Below are positions 55,395 through 63,760 of a stretch of 64,000 bases of DNA, piece after piece. The notes beneath the pieces are model-generated. The model searched no databases. It was given only the letters and a program-made list of their open reading frames with translations, and had not been told where the DNA came from. The stretch covers positions 124,001-188,000 of the forward strand of contig NZ_QAYE01000002.1 in assembly GCF_003053745.1 (NCBI RefSeq). Reading direction: 5' to 3'. This DNA comes from Sphingomonas faeni (GTDB lineage Bacteria > Pseudomonadota > Alphaproteobacteria > Sphingomonadales > Sphingomonadaceae). Numbering within the stretch: position 1 is the first letter of the stretch; each line of letters begins with the position of its first letter. Made by a program: the position numbers and the translations under genes.

Positions 55395-55511
55395 GTCAGG
55401 TGGACGACGGTCTCGTCAATGGGTCAGCCAGAACCATTGGTGACAGTCCGGGTTGGAGAATGCGGATCGTCGCCCGACATGATCGGCCCCAAAAATCAAA
55501 TTATTCGTGCC

Positions 55512-56405
55512 TTATTTCGCAGGTCGGGGCGAAAGCCAGCCGCCATCCGCTAGCCAATCTTGCAGGCGATCCGGCCAGTGCAGGATCGAGATCCGGTTCG
55601 ACTCGTCAAGATTGAACGCGTGGCCACTGTCGGCATACATGTGAAGTTCCGCCGATACGCCACTCTTGCGCAACTGTTCGTAGAGCGTAACCGTCGGTGC
55701 TGCGCAGCAGGGATCGCGGCTGCCGGCGATGAGGAACGCTGGGGGCGCGTTGGCGATGGCGTTCGCTGGGATGCCTCGCGGTCCGGGGAAGACCAACACC
55801 TGGAAATCGGGGCGAGCGGACTGACGGTCGATCGGATCGGCGGGTCGACGTCGGGCAGGCTCGGGATTGTCCGCGATCAGCGACACGAGTTCGCCGCCTG
55901 CCGAAAAGCCCATCGCACCGACGCGGGACGGATCGATGCCATAGTCTGCGGCATGCGCTCGGACCCAGCGCATCGCGCGCCGCGCGTCGTCCGCAGCATC
56001 GCCTTCGACCGAATATTTCGAGCCGGGCTCGTTCGCGAGGCGATATTTGAGCACGAACGCGGTCACCCCCATGCGGTTCAGCGCGGTCGCGACCTTCGTG
56101 CCCTCGTTCGTCCATACGAGTAATTTGTGCCCACCGCCGGGCATGATCACGATCGCGGCTCCGTTGCGGTTCGTTACGTCGGCTGGAAAGGCGAGCAGCG
56201 ACGGATCATGGATGTTGCGGACCCAATAGTCACGGCCGATCTCCGCCTCGCCGCGGCGTGCCGCCGAACCCGGCGCGCCGTTGGGCCAGAGGTTGATCGC
56301 GGTGTAGCGGGGCGGCTGCTCCGGCGCCGGATCCTGTCCAGCCAATGACGTGGTTGCGAAGGTAGCGGAGGTCAGCAGCGCAATGGCGGCGAAAAGGGGG
56401 CGCAT
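55512..56405 (-). CDS. Secreted alpha/beta-hydrolase, acetyl-xylan-esterase-like (copy A)
   Basis: A protein of 297 residues with a signal peptide (MRPLFAAIALLTSATFATTS). Esterase features are an oxyanion-side IVIMPGGGHKLLVWTNEGT, the nucleophile elbow GAMGFSAGGELVSL and a late histidine in ADSGHAFNLDE. Such lipase-like enzymes with a PGGG loop are common in hemicellulose loci as acetyl esterases. The ATG at 56405 overlaps the preceding small gene's stop (TGATG); GTG one codon earlier is possible. A paralogue lies at 56691-57593. Confidence 0.8.
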   Translation of the reverse strand: MRPLFAAIALLTSATFATTSLAGQDPAPEQPPRYTAINLWPNGAPGSAARRGEAEIGRDYWVRNIHDPSLLAFPADVTNRNGAAIVIMPGGGHKLLVWTNEGTKVATALNRMGVTAFVLKYRLANEPGSKYSVEGDAADDARRAMRWVRAHAADYGIDPSRVGAMGFSAGGELVSLIADNPEPARRRPADPIDRQSARPDFQVLVFPGPRGIPANAIANAPPAFLIAGSRDPCCAAPTVTLYEQLRKSGVSAELHMYADSGHAFNLDESNRISILHWPDRLQDWLADGGWLSPRPAK

Positions 56406-56599
56406 CACTTCGCTTCCGCGGTCACGGCCATCACCGCGAAGCGGATCTGGCTCGACTGGTTCTGGTCGATGATGACGCTCAACCCCTGCGCCTCGAGCGT
56501 TTCGGCGGGGCTAACCGTCAGCGATTGCGCACAGATGGCGCTGGAAACTGCACAGAGGCTCACCGAAGCGAGGACGGTCGCGATGCTTTTGCGTGGCAC
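56405..56599 (-). CDS. 64-residue secreted peptide gene, possible internally deleted remnant
   Basis: A GTG start with an AGGAG site 6 bases upstream opens a signal peptide (SIATVLASVSLCAVSSAICA) followed by SLTVSPAETLEAQGLSVIID and an abrupt end FAVMAVTAEAK. The beginning reads like the N-terminus of a larger secreted carbohydrate-active protein and the last residues like its C-terminus, so an in-frame internal deletion is possible. It is coupled to the esterase downstream. It could equally be a real small protein. Confidence 0.45.
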   Translation of the reverse strand: MPRKSIATVLASVSLCAVSSAICAQSLTVSPAETLEAQGLSVIIDQNQSSQIRFAVMAVTAEAK

Positions 56600-56690
56600 A
56601 CATCTCTCCTGTCGAACATCGTGGTCGAAGGCTCGCTTGCTCGCGTCGCTCCCCGGCGGGGTATCGTAAAACGCAGGACGGCCGTGCGCG

Positions 56691-57593
56691 TTACGCGGTC
56701 TTCAGCCAGCCGTGCATCGCCATCCAGCGGGTAAATTCATCGAACCAGCCCGTGCTCGTGGTGGTCTTCGGGTACATGCCGAAGCCGTGACCGCCCTGTT
56801 CGAACAGGTGGAACTCGACCGGACGCTTGGCCGCACGCCAGCTGTCGATCAGCCCATAGCCGCCATTGCCGAAGAAGGGATCGTCCGCCGCGAGCGCAAC
56901 GAACATCGGCGGCGCGTCGGCCGGCACCGTCATCGCGGCAAGCGGACCGTAGATGTTGCCGATGAAGGCCGGCTTCGCATCCTGCCCGGCGACGGTCGTC
57001 GCCATCGTCAGCATCGCACCTGCGGAAAAGCCGACCATGCCGATGCGGCTGGGATCGACATGCCATTCGCCCGCACGGTTGCGGACCGTGGCGAACGCCG
57101 CCCTCGCATCCGCGATCTGCGGCGCAAGGCCCGCCATCATCGCAGCGGCGTTCGGACGTGGCGGGCGCATACCCTGCGGCACCGGTCGCGCGAATGTTCC
57201 AAGGTCCTGCGGCGTCGGGTTCAGGCGATACTTCAGGACGAATGCAGCGACGCCTCTGGCGGCAAGTGCACGCGCCACGTCCCAGCCTTCGTTCTCCATC
57301 GACAGCGTCTGGAATCCGCCGCCCGGTGCGACGATCACTGCTGTCCCGGTGGCCTTGGCGGGATCCGGCAGGAAGGGGGTTAGGGTCGCAACGGTGACGT
57401 TGCGGGCGAACACGCTGCCATACTGGCTGTGCCACGCCTCAGGTGCGGTCGCCCCCGGGAGTTTACCGGTATCAAGCGCGATGGCGTCGGGCTGCGCCGG
57501 AATGGCGATAGGCGCCATCTTGTCGGTCTGTGCCAGCGCCGGTGTGGTCGAGGCAATCATCAGGCTGGACAGGCACAAAAGGGGGTGTCCCAC
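56691..57593 (-). CDS. Secreted alpha/beta-hydrolase, acetyl-esterase-like (copy B)
   Basis: A protein of 300 residues with a GTG start and a signal peptide (GHPLLCLSSLMIASTTPALA). It has AVIVAPGGGFQTLSMENEGW, the nucleophile elbow IGMVGFSAGAMLTMAT, AADDPFFGNGG (acid Asp) and FEQGGHGFGMYP (His). It shares this layout with the esterase at 55512-56405. No ATG fits the frame before the signal peptide. It is probably the first gene of a three-gene esterase unit under the LacI-type operator just upstream. Confidence 0.8.
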   Translation of the reverse strand: MGHPLLCLSSLMIASTTPALAQTDKMAPIAIPAQPDAIALDTGKLPGATAPEAWHSQYGSVFARNVTVATLTPFLPDPAKATGTAVIVAPGGGFQTLSMENEGWDVARALAARGVAAFVLKYRLNPTPQDLGTFARPVPQGMRPPRPNAAAMMAGLAPQIADARAAFATVRNRAGEWHVDPSRIGMVGFSAGAMLTMATTVAGQDAKPAFIGNIYGPLAAMTVPADAPPMFVALAADDPFFGNGGYGLIDSWRAAKRPVEFHLFEQGGHGFGMYPKTTTSTGWFDEFTRWMAMHGWLKTA

Positions 57594-57961
57594 CCATCAA
57601 CGGACGGCGTTCATGCGGAACCCGAATCCCATAGTCGCTCTCCCAATTTTATCGTTCTTTTCACGACGATATCGATAGCGCTACCATAGTACAATAGGTC
57701 CTGGGCCGCTTTTCCGGCTTACCTGTCTGCCTTCAATACTGGCGAAAAATAGGAGTGCAGGGGATGACATGATAACCGCAATAGGAGTCGACTAGATGGC
57801 AGGACGTAGGAGGCATCAAAGATCTGATGGACATCTCCCCCGAGGTCATTGCGCTTTGCAAACGATCTTTGGTTCGGCTCCCGATATTCGGCAGTGTTGA
57901 TCATTGCGGTGACGCAGAGTGGCGGCTAGCGCTGGTCCGTAACCGATAGAAAGGCTCTGTG
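57594..57961. other. Divergent promoter region upstream of the esterase unit and DUF885 copy 2
   Basis: About 370 bases between divergent genes. It contains the LacI-type operator listed separately. On the minus strand an 11-codon frame with its own ribosome site (57623 down to about 57588) precedes the esterase and could be a leader peptide. No other gene is credible here. Confidence 0.45.
57671..57687. promoter_or_regulatory. LacI-type operator with TAGCGCTA core
   Basis: ATCGATAGCGCTACCAT has the perfect core TAGCGCTA centred on CG, with near-symmetric flanks, typical of LacI-family sites in hemicellulose and sugar regulons. It lies about 80 bases upstream of the esterase start. The regulator is not in the window; the LacI at 28695 has a different predicted site. 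Confidence 0.5.
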
Positions 57962-59773
57962 ATGCTCACCAAGCGCGCGTTTGTACGAATGCTGATGGCG
58001 GGCGCCGCTCTGCCGCTAATCGACCCCCAGATCGCCACTGCGGCAGCGGGGACCGCCGATGACGACGCCCGGCTCCTGCGCTTTCTCGATGCCGCGTTCG
58101 ATGCGAGTGTCGCGCTCAGTCCCGAGACACAGACCAGCCTCGGCCTGAAGACCAACTACGACAGGCTCGACGATTATACCGACGCTGCCGCACGGCGCGC
58201 ACAAGCTTTGCAGGATGCGCAACTCGCCGACCTGCGACGCGGCTTCGCGGTCGATCGGCTCGGGCCCGATGCTCGGCTGAGCTATCGATTGTTCGAAGCG
58301 CAGGTCGCCACGGATCGCCGCCAGTTCGCGTTCCGCGACTATGCCTTCCCGGTATCGACGAACGGCAGCCCGGCGGGCAACATCCCGGTTTTCCTCATCA
58401 ACCAGCATCGCATTGCCACGGTAGCCGACGCTCACGCCTATGTGGCGCGATTGCGTGATTCCCTGCGCGTCATGCGCGAGGTCGCCGCAACCATGCGCAA
58501 ACAGGCGGCCAAGGGTATCGTGCCGCCAAAAATGGTTTTCGCGCCCGCCCGTGGCGATGCCCGCCAAGTTATCACCGGAGCGCCGTTCGATAGTGGCGCA
58601 GACAGCAGCCTGCTCGCCGATTTCAAGGCGAAGGTCGGCAAGCTTGGCGTGTCCGAGAGCATCAAGGCGGCGCTGATCGCGGATGCGGTCGCGGCATTGA
58701 AAGGGCCGTTCCGCCAAGGCTTCGACATACTCTTTGCCGCGCTGGACGAGATCGAGCCACTCGCCAAGGGCAATGACGGCGCGTGGAGCCTGCCGGGCGG
58801 CGACGCCTATTATCAAGCGCGGCTCGCCTATTACACCACCACCGACATGACAGCGGAGCAGATCCACCAGCTTGGGCTGGATCAGGTACGATCGATCCAC
58901 GCCGAGATGACGGCGGTGATGAAACGGGCGGGCTTCACCGGATCGTTGCAGGATCTCTTCGCGGCGCTGCGGTCCGATCCGAAGTTCAAATACCCCAACA
59001 CCGATGCGGGCCGTCAACTCTACCTCACCGACGCACGCGCGGCCATCGCGCAGACCATGGCCGCCGCACCTCGCTTCTTTCGCCGACTGCCAAAGGCGCC
59101 GCTGGAGGTACGCGCGGTCGAGACGTGGCGACAGGAAACTGCCGCGGTGGCGTTCTACGACCAGCCCGCCCCGGATGGCTCGCGGCCCGGAATCTTCTAC
59201 GTCAATCTGGCGGACATGACGCAGGTGCAGAAGACTCAGGTCGAGGGGATCGCCCATCACGAAGGCGCGCCGGGGCACCACTTCCAGATTGCTCGCGCAC
59301 AGGAGCTGACTGGCGTGCCGAAGTTCCGTCGCTTCGGCTATTACGGTGCGTATACCGAAGGCTGGGGCCTGTACTCGGAACGGCTCGCCAAGGAGATGGG
59401 CGCCTATCGCGACCCTTATTCGGAACTGGGGATGCTGGCGTTGCAAGTGTGGCGCGCGTGTCGCCTAGTGCTCGACACGGGCATGCATGCCAAGCGTTGG
59501 AGCCGCGATCAGGCGGTCGCCTATTTCACCCAGAATGCGCCACTCTCGGCACGCGACGTGGTCAAGGAGGTCGATCGCTACATCAACAACCCTGGCCAGG
59601 CGACGAGCTACATGGTGGGCCAGCAACGTATATCGGCGCTCCGGCATAAAGCGGAGACCGCATTGGGCGCGCGCTTCGACATTCGCGATTTTCACGAGGT
59701 GGTGCTGGCGCATGGCGCGCTGCCGCTCAAGGTGCTGGCGGAACAGGTCGATGCTTGGATCGGGGCGGCCTGA
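57962..59773 (+). CDS. DUF885 family protein, exported metallopeptidase-like (copy 2)
   Basis: A protein of 603 residues from the ATG at 57962 (AAAGG 7 bases upstream). The signal is twin-basic-like (MLTKRAFVRMLMAGAALPL). The zinc-site region is IAHHEGAPGHHFQIARAQEL, followed by EGWGLYSERLAKEMGAY, ACRLVLDTGMHAKRWS and YINNPGQATSYMVGQ. The same blocks in the same order appear in the copy at 41961-43787, but overall they are clearly diverged, so this is not a recent duplication. Confidence 0.87.
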   Translation: MLTKRAFVRMLMAGAALPLIDPQIATAAAGTADDDARLLRFLDAAFDASVALSPETQTSLGLKTNYDRLDDYTDAAARRAQALQDAQLADLRRGFAVDRLGPDARLSYRLFEAQVATDRRQFAFRDYAFPVSTNGSPAGNIPVFLINQHRIATVADAHAYVARLRDSLRVMREVAATMRKQAAKGIVPPKMVFAPARGDARQVITGAPFDSGADSSLLADFKAKVGKLGVSESIKAALIADAVAALKGPFRQGFDILFAALDEIEPLAKGNDGAWSLPGGDAYYQARLAYYTTTDMTAEQIHQLGLDQVRSIHAEMTAVMKRAGFTGSLQDLFAALRSDPKFKYPNTDAGRQLYLTDARAAIAQTMAAAPRFFRRLPKAPLEVRAVETWRQETAAVAFYDQPAPDGSRPGIFYVNLADMTQVQKTQVEGIAHHEGAPGHHFQIARAQELTGVPKFRRFGYYGAYTEGWGLYSERLAKEMGAYRDPYSELGMLALQVWRACRLVLDTGMHAKRWSRDQAVAYFTQNAPLSARDVVKEVDRYINNPGQATSYMVGQQRISALRHKAETALGARFDIRDFHEVVLAHGALPLKVLAEQVDAWIGAA

Positions 59774-60035
59774 GACCTACGCCAAGGCTACCACGCGGCG
59801 AGGGGGGATCGACAAACCTCGCCGCTTGGTTAGCAGTACAAAGGTCAGAAATTGGTGAGGCCAGACCAGCACGCGAGTTCTGAAACAAGAGACTGAACGC
59901 CCGTATTTGAACACGCATTGACTACGATCAACGGAGCAAGCGTAGTGGGTTACCCCGCAAAATCGAGCTATCGCTGCTCGCCTGCATGCTGATAGTAAGC
60001 GGTCAAACAAGACGGCGACGGAAAGCTCCAAGGCA

Positions 60036-61343
60036 TTGACGGTCAATCGGCGACATATCGCCATCATCGCGCCGCCAACGGCGGGGCACATCAATCCGCT
60101 GGTGGCATTGGGAACATCGCTCGTCGAAGCAGGGCGTAGAGTCACGATAGTCCATCTGGCCGACGTCGCCTCGCTAGTGCCCAACGGCAGTGTCGGTTTT
60201 GCGGCGCTTGACCACCCGGCGGACTGCCAAGGCTTGTTGGCGGCATATTACCGGAAGCTGGCGCAGCCATCGGGCCCTGTCGGACTGACCAGGATGATCC
60301 GCGGCACGGCGTCCGTGACGGAACTGCTATTGCAGGCTCTTCCGGCGGCACTGTCGAGGCTTGGGGTCGATGCGGTACTCGCCGACTCCGTCGAGCCGGC
60401 CGGTGCGCTAGTAGCACGACATCTCCGACTGCCGTTCGTGACAGCCGTCACCGGGTTGCCCTTGCTCAGAGAGCCAATGGTTCCGCCGCCATTCCTCGGG
60501 TGGGCGTATACTCCCACTGCGGCAGGCCTTCGGCGCAACAATGGTGGGTACGCCGTCAGCGACCTGCTGATGCGGCCGATCGCTAAAATCGTGTCGTCCT
60601 ATGCACGCCGGTGGAAGCTTGACCCCGACCCTAGGCATCAATGGTCGGACCGCCTGCACGTCGCACAATGCCCGGCAGGTCTGGATTTTCCCCGCGCGGC
60701 ATTGCCACCGAGCTTCCGATACGGCGCGCCGTGGCGGCTGGACGAGGCTGACGTCGATCTTCCGGAAGACGACGGCCGACCGATGATATTCTGTTCGCTG
60801 GGGTCGTTGCAGGGCGCGCGCCGATCGTTGTTCGCCGCGATGACGGCTGCCTGTGCCGCGGTCGGCGCTCGTGCGGTGGTCGCGCATGGTGGCGGGCTGA
60901 GCGAGGCCGAAGTCAGTTCGCTACCCGGGAGGCCGCTGGTGCGGGCATTCTGGTCTCAGACCCGTATCCTGCCAAAATGTTCGGCCGCGATTTTGCACGG
61001 CGGGTTCAACACGGTGCTGGACGCACTGGCCGCCGGCGTTCCAATCGTTGCGGTACCGCTGGCATTCGAACAACCCGCTACGGCCGCGCGACTGAAGCGG
61101 ATCGGGGCGGCGCGTATCGTATCGCCCGCCGAAGCAGACAGGGGCGGTCTCGAAGCGGCGTTGCGGCTCATGCTGTCGGATCCGTCGTACCGCCACGCGG
61201 CAAATTTGCTCGCCGCTGAAATGGCGGGGGCCGGGGGCGCTGCCGAGGCTGCCGCGCTGGTCGATTCGGCCCTCTTCGACGATGTCGACGCTATGCGGGC
61301 AGGGCTGAGTCCATTAGATGGGGAGCCCGCCTGCGCCGCGTGA
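60036..61343 (+). CDS. crtX: Zeaxanthin glucosyltransferase-like GT1 enzyme
   Basis: A protein of 435 residues. The frame opens with TTG (no ATG fits) and begins MTVNRRHIAIIAPPTAGHIN, the GT1 start with the catalytic-base histidine in AGHINPLVALG. The donor site is ILHGGFNTVLDALAAGVPIV with PLAFEQPATAARL, close to CrtX zeaxanthin glucosyltransferases. CrtX adds glucose from UDP-glucose to carotenoid hydroxyls. The crtZ and crtW genes downstream support the call. The 3' end overlaps the convergent PAP2 gene by 53 bases. Confidence 0.8.
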   Translation: MTVNRRHIAIIAPPTAGHINPLVALGTSLVEAGRRVTIVHLADVASLVPNGSVGFAALDHPADCQGLLAAYYRKLAQPSGPVGLTRMIRGTASVTELLLQALPAALSRLGVDAVLADSVEPAGALVARHLRLPFVTAVTGLPLLREPMVPPPFLGWAYTPTAAGLRRNNGGYAVSDLLMRPIAKIVSSYARRWKLDPDPRHQWSDRLHVAQCPAGLDFPRAALPPSFRYGAPWRLDEADVDLPEDDGRPMIFCSLGSLQGARRSLFAAMTAACAAVGARAVVAHGGGLSEAEVSSLPGRPLVRAFWSQTRILPKCSAAILHGGFNTVLDALAAGVPIVAVPLAFEQPATAARLKRIGAARIVSPAEADRGGLEAALRLMLSDPSYRHAANLLAAEMAGAGGAAEAAALVDSALFDDVDAMRAGLSPLDGEPACAA

Positions 61344-62217
61344 TGTGGCGGCTTGCAATGATGGCAGGTGGTGCGAGAAACAGTCCCATGATGACGTCGA
61401 CCCCGTAGTGACCGCCGAAGACCGGCGTCGCGACGATCGTAAGTATCGCCCATACCCGGCCCGGACCCGCAAGCCGCGGCATCGCGCCGAACGCCCAGAT
61501 GAAGATGGCAGCGAGCGTCGCATGGAAACTGGGAAAGCTGACGATTCCCATGAGCATCGTGAGATCGAGCACGCGTAGCGACCCATCTCGAAGCCCGGAT
61601 ATCAGGTCCTGTTCAAGCCAGGCTATGGATGGCCAGAGATGCACGTAGCGGGATGGGTCGAACAGATTGCCCATCGCCGGAGTGAGCCCTGAAATCAGTA
61701 TCGTGACGAAACCGGATAGGATCGCGGCACAGACCATGATCCTCAGCGTGTCGAATTTCCCCATGCCGCTCAACGCGACGATGACGACGATCATCTGCAA
61801 GGTGAGGCTGTGATACGCCAGTCCAAGTAGCCAAATCATAGGAGGGGATTTGTCGAGCAACGCCAACACGACCGGCCAGTTGAAACCGATCGCGCGATCG
61901 GCGGCGGCTAGGCGGGCATCCCACAACTGCCCTGCGTTTGCTGCCAGGGCATACGCCAGAACAACGCCGAGCACCGTGAACAGCGTCATTTGGAGAAACG
62001 CTCGCGCGCCGGCAACGAGACGCGGCCGCGCGGTGTACTTGCCGATTGCCAGCGCGAGGGCGAGTGCCGTCACCGCTGCCATCGCGGGAGCCGCTCGGAT
62101 CGGATCCACAGTGAAGCGGTGATGATATTGGGCGACGAGGAAACTCATCAACATGGCCCCGATCAAGACCCGGGAGGGAGTCTCTCGGTGGTCGGCGCGG
62201 AACAACGGGGCAATCAT
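61291..62217 (-). CDS. PAP2 superfamily integral membrane phosphatase
   Basis: A protein of 308 residues with about six to seven membrane helices. The C-terminal part carries the PAP2 signature pieces VSFPSFHATLAAIFIW (SxxxH) and VFGGHYGVDVIMG (catalytic His and Asp). Relatives dephosphorylate lipid phosphates, and some are inositol-phosphorylceramide-synthase-like, which is notable because sphingomonads make sphingolipids. It lies inside the carotenoid cluster on the opposite strand and overlaps crtX tail to tail. Confidence 0.8.
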   Translation of the reverse strand: MIAPLFRADHRETPSRVLIGAMLMSFLVAQYHHRFTVDPIRAAPAMAAVTALALALAIGKYTARPRLVAGARAFLQMTLFTVLGVVLAYALAANAGQLWDARLAAADRAIGFNWPVVLALLDKSPPMIWLLGLAYHSLTLQMIVVIVALSGMGKFDTLRIMVCAAILSGFVTILISGLTPAMGNLFDPSRYVHLWPSIAWLEQDLISGLRDGSLRVLDLTMLMGIVSFPSFHATLAAIFIWAFGAMPRLAGPGRVWAILTIVATPVFGGHYGVDVIMGLFLAPPAIIASRHITRRRRAPHLMDSALPA

Positions 62218-62438
62218 ACCGGTCGAACGCAGCGTGCCGCCATGCGGTGCCCAGGCAGGTCGATTTCGACCACATTACATGGACATCACGCGATCTAAAG
62301 ACGACGTGGTCCGGAGCGGAGATTGGCTTCGACGCCACCGGCTCGGGATATTTTGTCGGGGAGCGCCCTCGCATAGCCGGCGGGTAACGGTTATGTGTCC
62401 ATCATGCTGAATTCGCTGCACCCGTCCACCGTCAATTC

Positions 62439-62981
62439 GTGCGATCGCGCAAAGTGACCTGGTTCGAGAAACTCGCGATCGTCGTCTTCATGGTGTTGTT
62501 CATGGAGTGCTTCGCGTGGGCAGCGCATCGCTACGTCATGCACGGCTGGGGCTGGGGCTGGCACAAGTCGCATCACGAAGATCACGAGGGCTGGTTTGAA
62601 AAAAACGACCTGTATGCGGTCGTCTTCGCGATCGTGCCGATCGTGTTGTTCGTCGTCGGCCTCTGGTGGGAGCCGTTATGGTGGGCAGCGCTCGGCATCA
62701 CCGTGTACGGCGGCATCTATGCCTTCGTGCACGACATGCTGGTGCATCAGCGCGGCGGCTTCCGCTGGGTGCCCAAGCAGGGGTATTTCAAGCGCCTGCT
62801 GCAGGCACATCGCCTGCACCATGCGGTAGAGGGCAAGGACGGTACCGTCAGCCACGGATTCTTGTTCGCGCGCAAGCCTGCGGTGCTGAAGGCACAGCTG
62901 CGCGCTAACGCCGATCCGCAGCGACGCGCGGTACGTGCTGACAAAGCCGGAAACCTCGTCTCGGCAGACGCAAAGAAGTGA
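62439..62981 (+). CDS. crtZ: Beta-carotene hydroxylase CrtZ
   Basis: A protein of 180 residues of the fatty-acid-hydroxylase-fold CrtZ family. The di-iron histidine motifs are present: HRYVMHG, HKSHHEDHEG, HDMLVHQR and HRLHHAVEG, with membrane helices between. It hydroxylates C-3 of beta-ionone rings (beta-carotene to zeaxanthin). The start is GTG at 62439; another GTG at 62454 is also possible and no strong ribosome site decides. Its stop overlaps the crtW start (GTGA). Confidence 0.93.
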   Translation: MRSRKVTWFEKLAIVVFMVLFMECFAWAAHRYVMHGWGWGWHKSHHEDHEGWFEKNDLYAVVFAIVPIVLFVVGLWWEPLWWAALGITVYGGIYAFVHDMLVHQRGGFRWVPKQGYFKRLLQAHRLHHAVEGKDGTVSHGFLFARKPAVLKAQLRANADPQRRAVRADKAGNLVSADAKK

Positions 62982-63760
62982 GCGTGACGGTTCGCCAATC
63001 GGAGGCCCTGCGGCATCAGACCCGTGTCGGCGTTTCGCTGTCCGCCGCGATCGTAGCGGCGTGGCTGGCGATCCACATAATCGGCATTTTCTTCTGGCGT
63101 TGGGGCCTGGATACAATTCCTCTAGCCATCGTGATGGTCATCGTACAGACTTGGCTGAGTACCGGACTGTTCATCGTCGCGCATGATTCAATGCACGGCG
63201 CGCTGGCGCCCGATCGACCACGGTTGAACCGGGCGATCGGCGCGACCTGTCTCTCGCTCTATGCCTGCCTGTCTTACGCGTCGCTGTTGCCGCAGCATCA
63301 TCTGCATCACAAGGAAACCGGACGAGCGGGGGACCCCGATTTTCACGCTGGCGACCCCAGTCTCGGCGGCTGGTTCCTGCAGTTCTTCAAGACCTATTAT
63401 TCCCACGGGCAGATCATCCGGATAACCGTGGTGGCGCTGATCTATACGCTGCTGCTCGGGGCACCGCTCGGCAACATCGTCATCTTCTGGGCATTGCCAG
63501 CCCTGGGTGCGGTGGCACAGTTATTCGTGTTCGGGACGTGGTTGCCGCACCGGGAGCGCGAGACTCCTTTTGCCGACGCCCACCGCGCGCACAGTATCGA
63601 CGTTGGCCCGATAGTGTCGCTGCTGACTTGCTTCCACTTCGGCGGTTATCATCACGAGCATCATCTCTCGCCGGGAACGCCGTGGTGGGGGCTTCCGTCG
63701 CGTCGCCGTGCTCTTGCCGGGCGAGCCGGCGATCGCAGAGTCGTCGAGGATCAAGCATGA
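62978..63760 (+). CDS. crtW: Beta-carotene ketolase CrtW
   Basis: A protein of 260 residues. Histidine motifs of the membrane di-iron desaturase-like ketolases are present: VAHDSMHGALAP, QHHLHHKETGRAGDPDFH and FHFGGYHHEHHLSPGTPWW, together with WGLDTIPLAIVMV and LFVFGTWLPHRE typical of CrtW. It adds a 4-keto group to beta-ionone rings, and with CrtZ yields astaxanthin-type carotenoids. GTG start coupled to crtZ; its stop overlaps the next gene (ATGA). Confidence 0.92.
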   Translation: MSVTVRQSEALRHQTRVGVSLSAAIVAAWLAIHIIGIFFWRWGLDTIPLAIVMVIVQTWLSTGLFIVAHDSMHGALAPDRPRLNRAIGATCLSLYACLSYASLLPQHHLHHKETGRAGDPDFHAGDPSLGGWFLQFFKTYYSHGQIIRITVVALIYTLLLGAPLGNIVIFWALPALGAVAQLFVFGTWLPHRERETPFADAHRAHSIDVGPIVSLLTCFHFGGYHHEHHLSPGTPWWGLPSRRRALAGRAGDRRVVEDQA

